Below, piece after piece: positions 25,578 through 34,253 of a stretch of 64,000 bases of DNA. The stretch comes from UBA11358 sp049517655. GTDB lineage: Bacteria; Verrucomicrobiota; Verrucomicrobiia; Limisphaerales; UBA11358. Below the pieces are notes generated by a model. The model had not been told where the DNA came from. It saw only the letters and a program-made list of their open reading frames with translations, and made no database searches. How positions within the stretch are numbered: the stretch's first letter is position 1; each line of letters begins with the position of its first letter. The translations under genes were made by a program, and so were the position numbers. The stretch is taken from NCBI GenBank assembly GCA_049517655.1, contig JBEKRQ010000003.1, forward strand, positions 1 to 64,000. The letters run 5' to 3'.

Positions 25578-25654
25578 AAAATCAATACCTCTTTCAGTTC
25601 AACACCGGAAAATCGCGCGAGTTGCCGCGCCTGTCAAATGCGACGGAACCGGTT

Positions 25655-25727
25655 TAACCACGAAGGTACTAAGGGCACTAAGTTTTAGTTTTCTCTTTTT
25701 GTTCTTGGTGTCTTTGTGGTTTTCCCG
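25655..25727. repeat. Inverted-repeat element supplying the mazG 3' end
   Basis: Bounded by AACCACGAAGG and CTTTGTGGTT (imperfect inverted repeats), with 9-nt units inside (GAAGGTACT, AAGGGCACT). The last codons and stop of mazG lie within it, giving a basic Lys/Thr-rich tail. Confidence 0.6.
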
Positions 25728-26398
25728 ATTCCCCCGAATCGAGTCTTTTCCAACCGTCGGAACGTTCGCTCGCGCTGCTTGATTTCCGCGCATAGGAGCT
25801 CCTCCGCCGACCAGCCGTTGCGTTGCGCCAATTCTGCCAACTCAAAAAGTTCCTTGGCCAGGGCTGTTTTCGTCAGTCGCCGTTTTGGACGGTGGCTGTC
25901 TGCGCGGTGGCCATCTGCTAAGACCTTGCGCGCTTTTTTGACAAGTTTTTCAGCGCGGAGCAACGCGGGCAAATGTTTTGGAATGCCGTCGAATGCGGAA
26001 GGCCGCGCGTGTTTGGTTCCGTGCTTTTCGGCGTGTTTGATTTTTTCCCAGTTCGCCCAGACTTCATCCACGCTTTTGACTTTTGTTTTGCCGAAAACGT
26101 GCGGATGGCGGCGCACCAGCTTTTCCACAATCAACCGGCAGACTTTTTCGAAATCGAACGCGCCGCGTTCATTCGCCAACTGGCAATGAAAAACGATCTG
26201 CAGCAGCAAATCGCCGAGTTCCTCGGCCATTTCGTGATCGTCACCGGCTTCAATCGCGTCAATCAATTCATATACCTCCTCGATGGCGTGGCGGCGCAGC
26301 GTCATGTGGTTTTGCTGGCGGTCCCACGGACAACCGCGCGGCGAACGCAGCCGTGCCATGACCTTCAACAAATCTTCAATGGCAGGTTTCTGTTTCAT
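25685..26398 (-). CDS. mazG: Nucleoside triphosphate pyrophosphohydrolase MazG
   Basis: A 237-residue MazG-type all-alpha NTP pyrophosphohydrolase. The N-terminal domain has the metal-binding EEVYE...EELGD pattern (EEVYELIDAIEAGDD, MAEELGDLLLQ), and a second MazG-like repeat follows (RRHPHVFG, WEKIKHAEK). It hydrolyses nucleoside triphosphates to monophosphates and diphosphate and is linked to nutritional stress. The C-terminal 20 residues or so (IGKTTKTPRTKREN) come from a repeat element that also provides the stop, so the native end has been replaced. Confidence 0.93.
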   Translation of the reverse strand: MKQKPAIEDLLKVMARLRSPRGCPWDRQQNHMTLRRHAIEEVYELIDAIEAGDDHEMAEELGDLLLQIVFHCQLANERGAFDFEKVCRLIVEKLVRRHPHVFGKTKVKSVDEVWANWEKIKHAEKHGTKHARPSAFDGIPKHLPALLRAEKLVKKARKVLADGHRADSHRPKRRLTKTALAKELFELAELAQRNGWSAEELLCAEIKQRERTFRRLEKTRFGGIGKTTKTPRTKREN

Positions 26399-26450
26399 CT
26401 TAATTTACCGCAGAGGCGCAGAGGCGCGGAGTTTTTGTTTTTTTCATAGT

Positions 26451-26511
26451 GGTAGGGACGGCTGGCCCAGCCGTCCGTTCATCGCGGTCGTCTCGGCGAG
26501 ACGACCCTACC
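26451..26511. repeat. 61-bp hairpin element with GGTAGGG/CCCTACC ends
   Basis: Terminal inverted repeats GGTAGGG (26451-26457) and CCCTACC (26505-26511) enclose two perfect hairpins: 26456-26476 (GGACGGCT, 5 nt, AGCCGTCC) and 26486-26506 (GGTCGTCTC, GGC, GAGACGACC). This is the cleanest intergenic example of the class. It lies between proB and mazG, next to an 8-nt-period array at about 26408-26431. Confidence 0.85.
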
Positions 26512-26571
26512 AAAGACTTGGCTCGCCAGGAGTCTCGCCCTCCCATCTGTGTCCATCTGTGGCTCAAAAAA

Positions 26572-27648
26572 TCAGAGAATCACTAGATCATCCCGGTGCA
26601 CCACTTCGACGCGCGCGAGCTTTTTGCCGCGCACTTCGGCGGCGCTGAACTTTGCGATGCCGCGCGCGAATTCCGTTCCGTCCAAATCGCAAATCCGCAC
26701 GACGTCGCCGGCGTCGAATTCGCCTTCGCAACGCGCAATGCCCGGCGGCAGCAAACTTTTGCCGCTTTCGCGCAACGCCTTTTTCGCGCCGTCATCCACG
26801 AACAGCGCGCCTTTTGGATGATGGAAGAACGCAATCCAGCGTTTGCGTCCGGCGAGCTTCGTCGGTTGCGCAACGAAAATCGTCCCCTCATTTTCGCCGG
26901 CCAGGATTTTGGCCAGCACGTTTTTCTTTTTGCCCGATGCGATGACGAGCGGGATGCCGGAGCGGACGACGATTTTTGCAGCCTCGATTTTCGATTTCAT
27001 GCCGCCAATGGCGAGTTCATTGTCCGTTCCGTGGGCGAGTTTCTCCAGGGCGGAATCGATTTTTTCGATGACGGAAATGGTTTTCGGGTTCGCCTTGCCG
27101 AAATTTTCGATGACGCCATCCACGGTCGTCAAAATCACCAGCAAATCGGCGGGCAGGAGCGACGCAACCAGCGCGGACAATTTGTCGTTGTCACCGAACT
27201 TGATTTCAGTGAACGACACGGCGTCGTTTTCATTGATAATGGGCACGACGCCATGGTCGAGCAGTGTGACGAGCGTGTCGCGCGCGTTGAGATGGCGCTC
27301 GTGATGTTCCAAGTCGTCGTGCGTGAGCAGCACCTGCGCGACGCGCAAATTGTGCGTGGCGAAAAGTTTTTCGTAAATCGTCATGAGCCGCGATTGGCCG
27401 ACGGCGGCGCACGCCGAAAGCGAGGGCAGTTCTTTGGGGCGTTTTTCACAGCCGAGCGCGCTCATGCCCGCGCCGACGGCGCCGGACGTGACGAGCACGA
27501 TTTCCCTGCCGGCCTTTCGTAGCGCGGCGACTTGAGCGACGAGTTGCTCCAATTGCGCGAGGTCGGGCTGCTTGCGGCTATCGGTGAGCACACCCGTGCC
27601 GAGTTTCACGACGACGCGGGCGGCGGTTTTAATGGATTCACGATGCAC
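26572..27648 (-). CDS. proB: Glutamate 5-kinase
   Basis: A 358-residue glutamate 5-kinase, the first enzyme of proline synthesis, from a GTG start. The amino-acid kinase domain shows VVKLGTGVL, VTSGAVGAGM, the NENDAVSF loop, FGDNDKLSALVA and GGMKSKIEAA. The C-terminal PUA domain spans about 280-358 (LPPGIARCEGEFDAGDVV). No proA is nearby. It lies on the same strand upstream of mazG, with a hairpin element between the two. Confidence 0.95.
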   Translation of the reverse strand: MHRESIKTAARVVVKLGTGVLTDSRKQPDLAQLEQLVAQVAALRKAGREIVLVTSGAVGAGMSALGCEKRPKELPSLSACAAVGQSRLMTIYEKLFATHNLRVAQVLLTHDDLEHHERHLNARDTLVTLLDHGVVPIINENDAVSFTEIKFGDNDKLSALVASLLPADLLVILTTVDGVIENFGKANPKTISVIEKIDSALEKLAHGTDNELAIGGMKSKIEAAKIVVRSGIPLVIASGKKKNVLAKILAGENEGTIFVAQPTKLAGRKRWIAFFHHPKGALFVDDGAKKALRESGKSLLPPGIARCEGEFDAGDVVRICDLDGTEFARGIAKFSAAEVRGKKLARVEVVHRDDLVIL

Positions 27649-27723
27649 GCGGTAAAGTTAGAGAAAATTTCACGCGCGGAAAATGCAAAAATGCAGTGGC
27701 GGGAACCCCGGTTTGCCCCGCGA

Positions 27724-28404
27724 CTATTGGTTCGTGTCCGGGCCGGGCTTTGGCGGGTTGACCGGCAGGCCGATTGTGTAACCGCCGCGCAGCGCCACCA
27801 GCACTGCCAAACCAGCAAGGTCGGCGGGCGATTTTACGTTTTTTATTATGCAGTTTTCGATTCCGATTTCTTGTGTGCGGTTGAGTTGCTCGTCTTCGAG
27901 GTCAATGAACTTCACCGTGCCGATGGAGATGTTCAGCACGTCGATACCCATGAATTCAAGGCCGGTTTGCCGCAAAAACCCGGCTGTGAGGCGGTCGCCG
28001 CCGGCCTTTTGCAGCGATGCGATGCCGGCGATGGAAGGGATGTTCGTCCGGCCGGTCTGATTTTTCACGATGTCGAGTTCGGCGAGATTAACGCGCAGGA
28101 GCTTGATGTGTAACTGGTGTTGTTTGAGCGCGGCAGGGTCGTATTCGGCATGGATTTCCCGAATGTCGAGAAACAGCGTGCCGCCAAAGTCCGGCGGATT
28201 GTAGAGTTTGAAATTTTGAATCGTCACCGTCGGCTCAATGAGGCCGAGCGAAAATCTTCCAATCTCCGCGTCCATGCCGGTCGCGTTGCGAATGTGTTTT
28301 TCAGTCAGCGCCTTGAACAGCGGATTCACTGACAGTACCGCAATGACGACCAGCACGACCGCCAGCAGGAACAGCCGGAACAGCCATTTGAAAATCCACT
28401 TCAT
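27724..28404 (-). CDS. AsmA-like membrane-anchored protein
   Basis: A 226-residue protein with one N-terminal membrane anchor (WLFRLFLLAVVLVVIAVLSV) and then an AsmA/DUF748-like region: TGMDAEIGRFSLGLIEPTV, FKLYNPPDFGGT, IREIHAEYD, LHIKLLRVNLAELDI. These are typical of the N-terminal part of AsmA-family bridge proteins involved in outer-membrane lipid transport, but this one is much shorter, so it may act as a periplasmic accessory. The C-terminal tail is Pro-rich. It follows the zinc-ribbon-like gene on the same strand. Confidence 0.75.
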   Translation of the reverse strand: MKWIFKWLFRLFLLAVVLVVIAVLSVNPLFKALTEKHIRNATGMDAEIGRFSLGLIEPTVTIQNFKLYNPPDFGGTLFLDIREIHAEYDPAALKQHQLHIKLLRVNLAELDIVKNQTGRTNIPSIAGIASLQKAGGDRLTAGFLRQTGLEFMGIDVLNISIGTVKFIDLEDEQLNRTQEIGIENCIIKNVKSPADLAGLAVLVALRGGYTIGLPVNPPKPGPDTNQ

Positions 28405-28410
28405 TATTAT

Positions 28411-28496
28411 TTTGGATTTACGATATACGATTTACGCAATGCGTCCAAGTTGCGGGAGAAATCGTCAATCGTAAATCGCAAATCATAAATCAAATT
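28411..28496. repeat. Two heptanucleotide arrays in inverted orientation
   Basis: GATTTAC-type units at about 28415-28437 face AATCGTA-type units at about 28460-28496, so the whole spacer can fold back on itself. The second array runs into the stop of the upstream gene. Confidence 0.75.
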
Positions 28497-29110
28497 GCCA
28501 CGTCTTCCGGCCGCACTTCAAGGCATTCGTCCTGATCCTCCCAAACGGCGGCGGGATAAAAATTGAGCAGCTTGGGCGCGAGTTCGCGACCGGCGCGTGC
28601 CAGCAAACGCTCGGCTTCCTGCGCGGCGTTTTCGCAGGCGCGGTCGTAATCGCCCGCTTGACGGCGCTGGCGGTCGTCCCAATGCGCGACGGCGTGAATG
28701 GGTTCGTATTGTTGCGCCCAGGCATTGAGTTCGCCGCGAATGTCTGCGGGAATTTCATCGAATGGCGCGAGCGTTTCGTTGCAGTGCTGGCAGATGAGGC
28801 CGGACTCGCGCACGTCGCGCGTGAGCAACGGCAGGGACGGCGCGCGGCAGCACGGCGCCTCCGCATAAGCCGCCGGCGGCGTGGCCAGACGCTTGAACCA
28901 GACCTGCCGGTCATGCGCGAACTGCGCTGCCAGCCGATACGCGCCGACGAGAGGATGCGACGATCGCCACACCTTGCCTTCGAGCTGGCCGAGCGTTTGC
29001 GCCAGCCAGCGCGCGAGCGTCAGGTCGTCCCAATCCTTGAACACCAGGCCGTATTCCTGCCACAACAAATCAATCGGAGCGTCAGATTCGAATGCCATCG
29101 CCCGCAGCAT
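28490..29110 (-). CDS. Hypothetical protein with zinc-ribbon-like cysteines
   Basis: About 206 residues from the ATG at 29110; a GTG at 29119 is also possible. The middle contains PCCRAPS and, 20 residues later, GLICQHCNETL, two CxxC-like knuckles that could hold zinc. The surroundings are helical and rich in Trp, Ala, Gln and acidic residues (WAQQYEPIHAVAHWDD, ENAAQEAERLLARAG). I do not recognise the family. It may be lineage-specific. The stop lies within a 7-nt repeat array. Confidence 0.6.
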   Translation of the reverse strand: MLRAMAFESDAPIDLLWQEYGLVFKDWDDLTLARWLAQTLGQLEGKVWRSSHPLVGAYRLAAQFAHDRQVWFKRLATPPAAYAEAPCCRAPSLPLLTRDVRESGLICQHCNETLAPFDEIPADIRGELNAWAQQYEPIHAVAHWDDRQRRQAGDYDRACENAAQEAERLLARAGRELAPKLLNFYPAAVWEDQDECLEVRPEDVAI

Positions 29111-29284
29111 GGCGCGCACAGGGAATTTTGTCGAGCGGGTTACGGGTTGGGAAACAAGTCATGTCCCAACAAATTGTTTCTCCACGACTTGACTTTGCGT
29201 GATTAATGAATGAGACGAATAGTTTTAATTTTATTACGTTGGGCAACCGTGTTGTTGGTTCTTTGGCCGTTGGCGTGCCATTGA

Positions 29285-31657
29285 TTAACGCCACCGTAGC
29301 AGCCGCAGCGCGTTGCCAATCACAATCAAGTCCGACGCGCCCATCGCCACTGCGCAGAAAATCGGGCTGATGAATCCCAACGCGGCCAGCGGCACGCCGA
29401 GCGCGTTGTAAAAAAATGCCCAGAACAGGTTTTGTTTGATGGTGAGCAACGTCGCGCGCGCCAGACCGAGCGCCTCCGGCACGGCTTCAATTTCCGAGTT
29501 GAGCAGAACGATATCCGCTGCCTCGCGCGCGAGGTCGCTGGCGCGGCTGACGGCGATGCCGAGGTCGGCCTGTTCCAGCGCCGGCGCGTCGTTGATGCCG
29601 TCGCCCACGAACGCCACGCGCTCGCCCTGTGCCTGAAGTTTTTTCACGAACTCGGCTTTCTGCTCCGGCCGCACTTCGGCAAAAACATTTTTACCTTCGA
29701 TGCTAACCTGCTTCGCGATGCTCGCGGCAGTCAAAGAATTGTCACCGGTCACAAGAAAAGTTTTTAGTCCCTGCCGCCGGAGTTGTTCGACGACTTTCGC
29801 TGCATTCGGTTTCAGCGTGTCGCGCACGGCGAACAAACCAAGCAGGGTTTTTTCGGATGCCAAACCGACAATTGTTGCGCCCTGTCCCGACCATTCGGCA
29901 ATGAATTTTCCGCCCGCCGCCAAATCCACGCCTGATTCTTTAAGCCAGCGTAACGACCCAAGCCTGGCCATTTGCGATTTCCGATTTGCGATTTGCGATT
30001 TGTCGTTTTGGGTCTGCGCCTCGACGCCGCAGCCGCGGATTTCCTTCCAGTTATTAGTCTCTCGGAGGGACGAGCTCTGCGAGTCCCTAAAGTTTTCTTT
30101 TGAATTTGGGCGTCGCGGAGTTTCATCCTCCGATTCCAATTTCGCAATCGCCTGGCTGATGGGATGCGTGGAATGGCGCGCAAGCGAGGCAGCTAAACGT
30201 AGCACGGGCGTCCCGCCTGCTTCATTTTGTTTTTCGCCGGATGCAGGCGAGACGCCTGCGCTACTTGGGATTTTCTGCCATTCGACGGTCTGCGGTTTGC
30301 CTGCTGTCAGCGTGCCGGTCTTGTCGAAAATCACTGCTGTGATTTTCCCGGCTTTTTCCAGCGCCACACCGTCGCGAATTAAAATGCCGCGGCGCGCGGC
30401 GGTGTTCGCGCCGGCCATGATGGCGGCGGGCGTTGCCAGACCCATCGCGCAGGGGCAGGCGACAATCAAAATCGCCGCGGCGATGATGAATGCCGCAGCC
30501 AGAGCGCTTGCAGGCAAATGCGCGGGCCAGAGAAATGGCGCGAGCCAGCCGTGAACACTGCGCGCCGATTCCGGCGCGAGGCCCCACCAAAACGCGGCGG
30601 CGATGGCGATGGCGACAACGACAGGCACGAATACGTTGCTGACGCGATCGCCGAGGCGCTGGATGTCGGTGCGGCTGGTTTGGGCGCGTTGCACGGCGGC
30701 GATGATGTGCGCGAGCGCGGTGCTTTCGCCGGTGGCCGTCACACGCATGATGAGCCGGCCGTTCAAATTTACCGTGCCGGTGAAAAGTTCGCTGCCGGTT
30801 TTTTTGTCCACGGGGACGGACTCGCCGGTGAGCATCGCTTCGTCCACTGCGGAATCGCCTTCGATCACCGTGCCGTCCACCGGCACACGGTCGCCGGGAC
30901 GCAATGCGACAAAATCTCCGATTTTCAGTTCGGAAACAGGGACTTCAATTTCGGATTTCAGATTTCCGATTTCGGATTGAGAAATTCGTCGCGCAGTTTG
31001 CGGGGCGAGGTTCAGCAGTTTTTCCAGCGCACCCGATGCGCGCATGCTTACGCGGGCTTCGAGCCAGTGGCCGAGGCTGATGAGCGTGATGATGGCGGCG
31101 GCCTCCATGAAATAAACTTCACCGCCGCTTCCGCTCAATAACGCCCAGGCGCTATAACCAAAGGCAGTCGTCGAGCCGAGCGCAACGAGCGTGTCCATGT
31201 TTGAGCCGCCGATTTTGAATTGGTTCCACGCGCCGCGATAAAATTTTGCCCCGGCAAAAATCTGGACCGCGCCCGCCAGGGCGAATGAAAACCATTGAAA
31301 CCAGCGCGCCATGCCAAGGCCGAAAACCCATTCGCCGGCCATCAACGCAACGGTGACGGTGACGCCGAGCCAGAGATTGGGTTGCCAGCTTGCGCGTTTG
31401 GTTTCGCAGCAAGCGGAAGTGTCGGCTTGGATTTCCTTCGCCTCGTAACCGGCTTTTTTGACGGCTTCGATGACCGCGGGAACATTTTGCGCCGCGCCGG
31501 GATTCCAGCGCACAGTTGCACGCCCCGCTTCAAGCAGCACGGACGCGCTGCGCACGCCGGGCACGCTTTGGATGGCTTCGGTGACGTGACGCGCGCAGTT
31601 TTGGCAGGTCATGCCTTTGACAAGCAATTCGGTGGCGATGGTTTGATGTGATTCCAT
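29285..31657 (-). CDS. copA: Copper-translocating P-type ATPase
   Basis: About 790 residues from the ATG at 31657; a GTG at 31672 would add five. A heavy-metal-binding domain starts it (VKGMTCQNCARHV, CxxC) and a CC pair occurs in ADTSACCETK. The ATPase core has TGESVPVDK, the CPC metal motif (ACPCAMGLATP), DKTGTLTAG, the HP dipeptide in HSTHPISQ, and GDGINDAPAL. It exports Cu(I) across the inner membrane. The nucleotide-binding domain carries several repeat-derived inserts, among them a 22-codon element (30199-30264) and a 7-nt array (29971-30002); another array lies before the actuator domain (30948-30980). All preserve the frame and key motifs. Confidence 0.93.
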   Translation of the reverse strand: MESHQTIATELLVKGMTCQNCARHVTEAIQSVPGVRSASVLLEAGRATVRWNPGAAQNVPAVIEAVKKAGYEAKEIQADTSACCETKRASWQPNLWLGVTVTVALMAGEWVFGLGMARWFQWFSFALAGAVQIFAGAKFYRGAWNQFKIGGSNMDTLVALGSTTAFGYSAWALLSGSGGEVYFMEAAAIITLISLGHWLEARVSMRASGALEKLLNLAPQTARRISQSEIGNLKSEIEVPVSELKIGDFVALRPGDRVPVDGTVIEGDSAVDEAMLTGESVPVDKKTGSELFTGTVNLNGRLIMRVTATGESTALAHIIAAVQRAQTSRTDIQRLGDRVSNVFVPVVVAIAIAAAFWWGLAPESARSVHGWLAPFLWPAHLPASALAAAFIIAAAILIVACPCAMGLATPAAIMAGANTAARRGILIRDGVALEKAGKITAVIFDKTGTLTAGKPQTVEWQKIPSSAGVSPASGEKQNEAGGTPVLRLAASLARHSTHPISQAIAKLESEDETPRRPNSKENFRDSQSSSLRETNNWKEIRGCGVEAQTQNDKSQIANRKSQMARLGSLRWLKESGVDLAAGGKFIAEWSGQGATIVGLASEKTLLGLFAVRDTLKPNAAKVVEQLRRQGLKTFLVTGDNSLTAASIAKQVSIEGKNVFAEVRPEQKAEFVKKLQAQGERVAFVGDGINDAPALEQADLGIAVSRASDLAREAADIVLLNSEIEAVPEALGLARATLLTIKQNLFWAFFYNALGVPLAALGFISPIFCAVAMGASDLIVIGNALRLLRWR
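29971..30002. repeat. Heptanucleotide array in copA (ATP-binding domain)
   Basis: Units GATTTGC/GATTTCC repeated at 7-nt spacing; the coding strand reads KSQIANRKSQM. Confidence 0.8.
30199..30264. repeat. 66-bp in-frame element in copA
   Basis: Bounded by GTAGC and GCTAC and exactly 22 codons long. It encodes AGVSPASGE...GGTPVLR, a repeat-peptide style I associate with this phylum. Internal arms (GGGCGTCCCGCC, GCAGGCGAGACGCCTGC) are palindromic. Confidence 0.75.
30948..30980. repeat. Heptanucleotide array in copA (before actuator domain)
   Basis: Units of the GGATTTC/GATTTCC type; the coding strand reads QSEIGNLKSEIEV, again with 7-residue periodicity. Confidence 0.75.
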
Positions 31658-31752
31658 TTTGTCCGCATGCACATTGTATCGCGTGCAGGGGATTTCGTCG
31701 AATCTCGTCTGAGATGATTCAACGCAGCGCGGCGGCGGCTCGCGGCTATTGG

Positions 31753-32068
31753 TTAATCCACCGGAGTCAACTGAACTGAATTGAGGTTGATGGCCTTCCA
31801 GCTTGCGGTGTCTTTCGACCGGACTTTCACGACCAGGTCGCCGGGCTGTTTGATCTGAATTTGACCCAGGTCAATCGCCTGGAATTTGTCCCAACCGCCG
31901 GTCACGGGAGCTTGGGCGCTGATTTGTTCGCCGCCCACTTCGACGACAAAACAGGCGTCGGCATTGAACGTGGCGACCATGGCGCTGACTTTAAAAACGT
32001 CGGCTTTGGGAATTTGCGCCGTCCAAGAAACCCACTCATCGCCACTGTTCCAATACCCGATGTCCGGC
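31753..32068 (-). pseudogene. Out-of-frame C-terminal part of the fucosidase
   Basis: The frame here reads DWPDIGYWNSGDEWVSW and continues about 95 residues to VQLTPVD, a beta-sandwich pattern with evenly spaced Trp. In related GH29 enzymes this kind of segment follows the catalytic part directly. It is one reading frame away from the 32036-33712 gene, and the switch point is near 32060-32070. It may reflect a true frameshift mutation or a base-calling error. Confidence 0.65.
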
Positions 32069-33712
32069 CAATCCACCCTGTGTTTCCAATTGAATCTGGC
32101 TGCCATGAAGTTCAGCGTTGGTGGCGGAGAGGAACACATCGCCCTTCGAATCAGGACGGATCACCGTGGCAGTTGCAAGCGGCGTCACCGGCTTCAAATT
32201 GCTGCCGGTGATTTTCAATGAGCAGGTCAGGTCACTGATTTTTTTGTCTGGCAATTCAACCATCAAACCCTCGGTGGTTTGCGTGAAATTCAATTTACCT
32301 TTGTAGCCGAGCAGGTTGACCCGCCTGATTTTGTTAACGCCGGAGTCGTCCGTTTTTGAGAGCGATCTGATGACGACTTTCCCATCGTCCGGCCAGCCGA
32401 GCGCAATGGCGTAAAGCGTTTTGCCTTTGGTCGTGAAGCGGATGTCCTTGGCGCTGTATGTGAAATTTTCCTTGAATGCGCCGCCTTTGACCTGCACCGG
32501 ACCTTCGCCAAAAACCAGCCACGGACGCGTGCCGTAAATCGCCTCGCCGTTGACGGCCGTCCAGTCGGCCATCTGGTGCAGCATGGTTTCAACCTCGGGA
32601 TCCAGCGAGCCATTCGGACGCAAGACGACGTTGAGGAGCAGATTGCCGTTCTTACTGACGATGTCCACGAGCATGTGAACCGTCCAGCTCAACGGCTGAT
32701 ATTTCCAGTGGCGATTGTAAAACCAGTCGCCGATGGAAGTATCCGTCTGCCACGGATTCGGATTGATGCCGCCGTTGACACCGCGTTCAAAGTCCTGCAC
32801 CCAGCGACCGTCGGAAGGTTGTTTGCAAGTATAAACGGCTCTCAGTTTGCCGTGATTATGCCGGACGCTGTCATTGTATAAATCGGCAATCAGGCTCAAA
32901 CCCACTTCGTTGCCGAACGGCACCGGGCCGTCGCTGTAAAGTAGGTCAGGATGATAATTGTCCACCAGTTTTTTGATTTCATTGAACCACTGCTGTTGCC
33001 AGCGCGGATTGTTGGAATACCATTTCGTGTCGCCCGGTTCGGCGGGGAAATGATAAAGGTCCCAGTTGTTTGAATTGGCTCCGTCATATGGCACACCGGC
33101 GAACGGACCGGTATGGTCGGATTTGTGGCTGTCCTGAAACCAAGTGAAGCTCGCGCCGAGATGTTCGGAAACGCCGAAGGGCAGGTCTTGTTCCTTCGCG
33201 GCCTTCTGCCAGTCGCCCACCACGTCGCGGTGCGGCCCGTAGTTCACGGCATTCCATTTATGCAGCGGTGAATTCCACAGGAAAAAATCATCGTGGTGCG
33301 TGCCCATGCTGACGAAATATCTCGCGCCGGCTTTTTTGTAGAGCGCCATCAGTTTTTCCGGATCCCACTTCTCGGCTTTCCAGAGCGGAATGATGTCCTT
33401 CCAGCCGTTCGTGGACGGATGACCGTAGCGCGCGAGGTGATCTTTATAGTCCGCAGAACCTTGCTGATACATCTTGCGCGCATACCAGTCGCCTTCCATT
33501 GGCACTGCCTGCGGCCCCCAATGCGCCCAGATGCCGAACTTCGCGTCGCGGAACCATTCCGGACAGGAATAATTTGTCAGCGAGTCCATTGTGCTGGAAA
33601 ATTTTCCAGGCGTTACAGGCAAGGAAAGTTTGGAGGCAGTTTCTGATGCCTGTAGTTGGGCTCCGATGGTTAGGATTAACGCCAGACAAGCGAGTGTTTC
33701 TTTCTGTTTCAT
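32036..33712 (-). CDS. Alpha-L-fucosidase, GH29 (3' end frameshifted)
   Basis: A secreted GH29 fucosidase from MKQKETLACLALIL (33712); earlier in-frame Met codons lack a signal peptide. The signal peptide ends about SQLQA-like at residue 22. Catalytic-domain marks are FGIWAHWGPQAVP, YFVSMGTHHDDFFLW, FGVSEHLGASF, and LLYSDGPVPFGNE holding the nucleophile Asp. It removes terminal L-fucose from glycans. The frame ends prematurely with GGLAGHRVLEQWR after IQLETQ, while the expected continuation exists in the next frame. A remnant of a fucose-permease-like gene lies upstream, supporting a former fucose-use locus. Confidence 0.9.
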   Translation of the reverse strand: MKQKETLACLALILTIGAQLQASETASKLSLPVTPGKFSSTMDSLTNYSCPEWFRDAKFGIWAHWGPQAVPMEGDWYARKMYQQGSADYKDHLARYGHPSTNGWKDIIPLWKAEKWDPEKLMALYKKAGARYFVSMGTHHDDFFLWNSPLHKWNAVNYGPHRDVVGDWQKAAKEQDLPFGVSEHLGASFTWFQDSHKSDHTGPFAGVPYDGANSNNWDLYHFPAEPGDTKWYSNNPRWQQQWFNEIKKLVDNYHPDLLYSDGPVPFGNEVGLSLIADLYNDSVRHNHGKLRAVYTCKQPSDGRWVQDFERGVNGGINPNPWQTDTSIGDWFYNRHWKYQPLSWTVHMLVDIVSKNGNLLLNVVLRPNGSLDPEVETMLHQMADWTAVNGEAIYGTRPWLVFGEGPVQVKGGAFKENFTYSAKDIRFTTKGKTLYAIALGWPDDGKVVIRSLSKTDDSGVNKIRRVNLLGYKGKLNFTQTTEGLMVELPDKKISDLTCSLKITGSNLKPVTPLATATVIRPDSKGDVFLSATNAELHGSQIQLETQGGLAGHRVLEQWR

Positions 33713-33827
33713 AATAAATTCTTTAACCGGGCTTATTGCACCGACATTTCTTACAAATTGCGCCATTGGATTACTAAACAATCAAAGCCGAAAGTGTTTT
33801 AGCTTGGCAATAAATGGCGATTCACTT

Positions 33828-33989
33828 TCAAGCCACACTGTCCTTGGCCTCCAGCTTCTGCCACACCGCGCCGTAAATGGCGACAAACGCGAAGCAGACC
33901 AGCGGCACCACAAAGCCAATGCGCATCGAATGAACATCAGCAATGTGGCCCATGAACGGCGGCGCAATCGCCCCGCCCACGATGGACAT
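33828..33989 (-). pseudogene. C-terminal fragment of a FucP-like sugar permease
   Basis: A 53-codon remnant reading MSIVGGAIAPPFMGHIAD then two hydrophobic stretches (FVVPLVCFAFVAIYG) and a stop. It matches the last helices of the major-facilitator L-fucose/glucose permease family (IxGGAIxPPxMG motif). The 5' part is missing: sequence upstream diverges within about 30 bases of the 3' end of tRNA-Ser. It lies between the fucosidase gene and the tRNA. Confidence 0.75.
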
Positions 33990-34021
33990 GTGATTATCCT
34001 CAAAAATCCGAAATTTCTACT

Positions 34022-34111
34022 TGGCGGAAGGGGTGGGATTCGAACCCACGGTAGGGTTACCCCTACGCCTGATTTCGAGTCAGGTGCCTTTAACCACTCA
34101 GCCACCCTTCC
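34022..34111 (-). tRNA. tRNA-Ser (anticodon CGA)
   Basis: A 90-nt tRNA with acceptor GGAAGGG/CCCTTCC, discriminator G and encoded CCA (ends at 34022). The anticodon stem CCTGA/TCAGG carries loop CTCGAAA, anticodon CGA, reading UCG. The long variable arm (GTAGGGGTAACCCTAC region) is typical of tRNA-Ser. T arm GTGGG-TTCGAAT-CCCAC is present. Confidence 0.95.
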
Positions 34112-34253
34112 GCGTGCGAATACAGGTCGCTACGAACCCCATTTTGCCCGGGGCAGCAGCATGGGCAAGTTCATTCGGCGGTTGCAAGTCAGGTTGGACT
34201 ATGGCGCGCATTTCACGCTTTTTTCGCGTTCAGCGGTCGTTTAGAGTCAGGAC

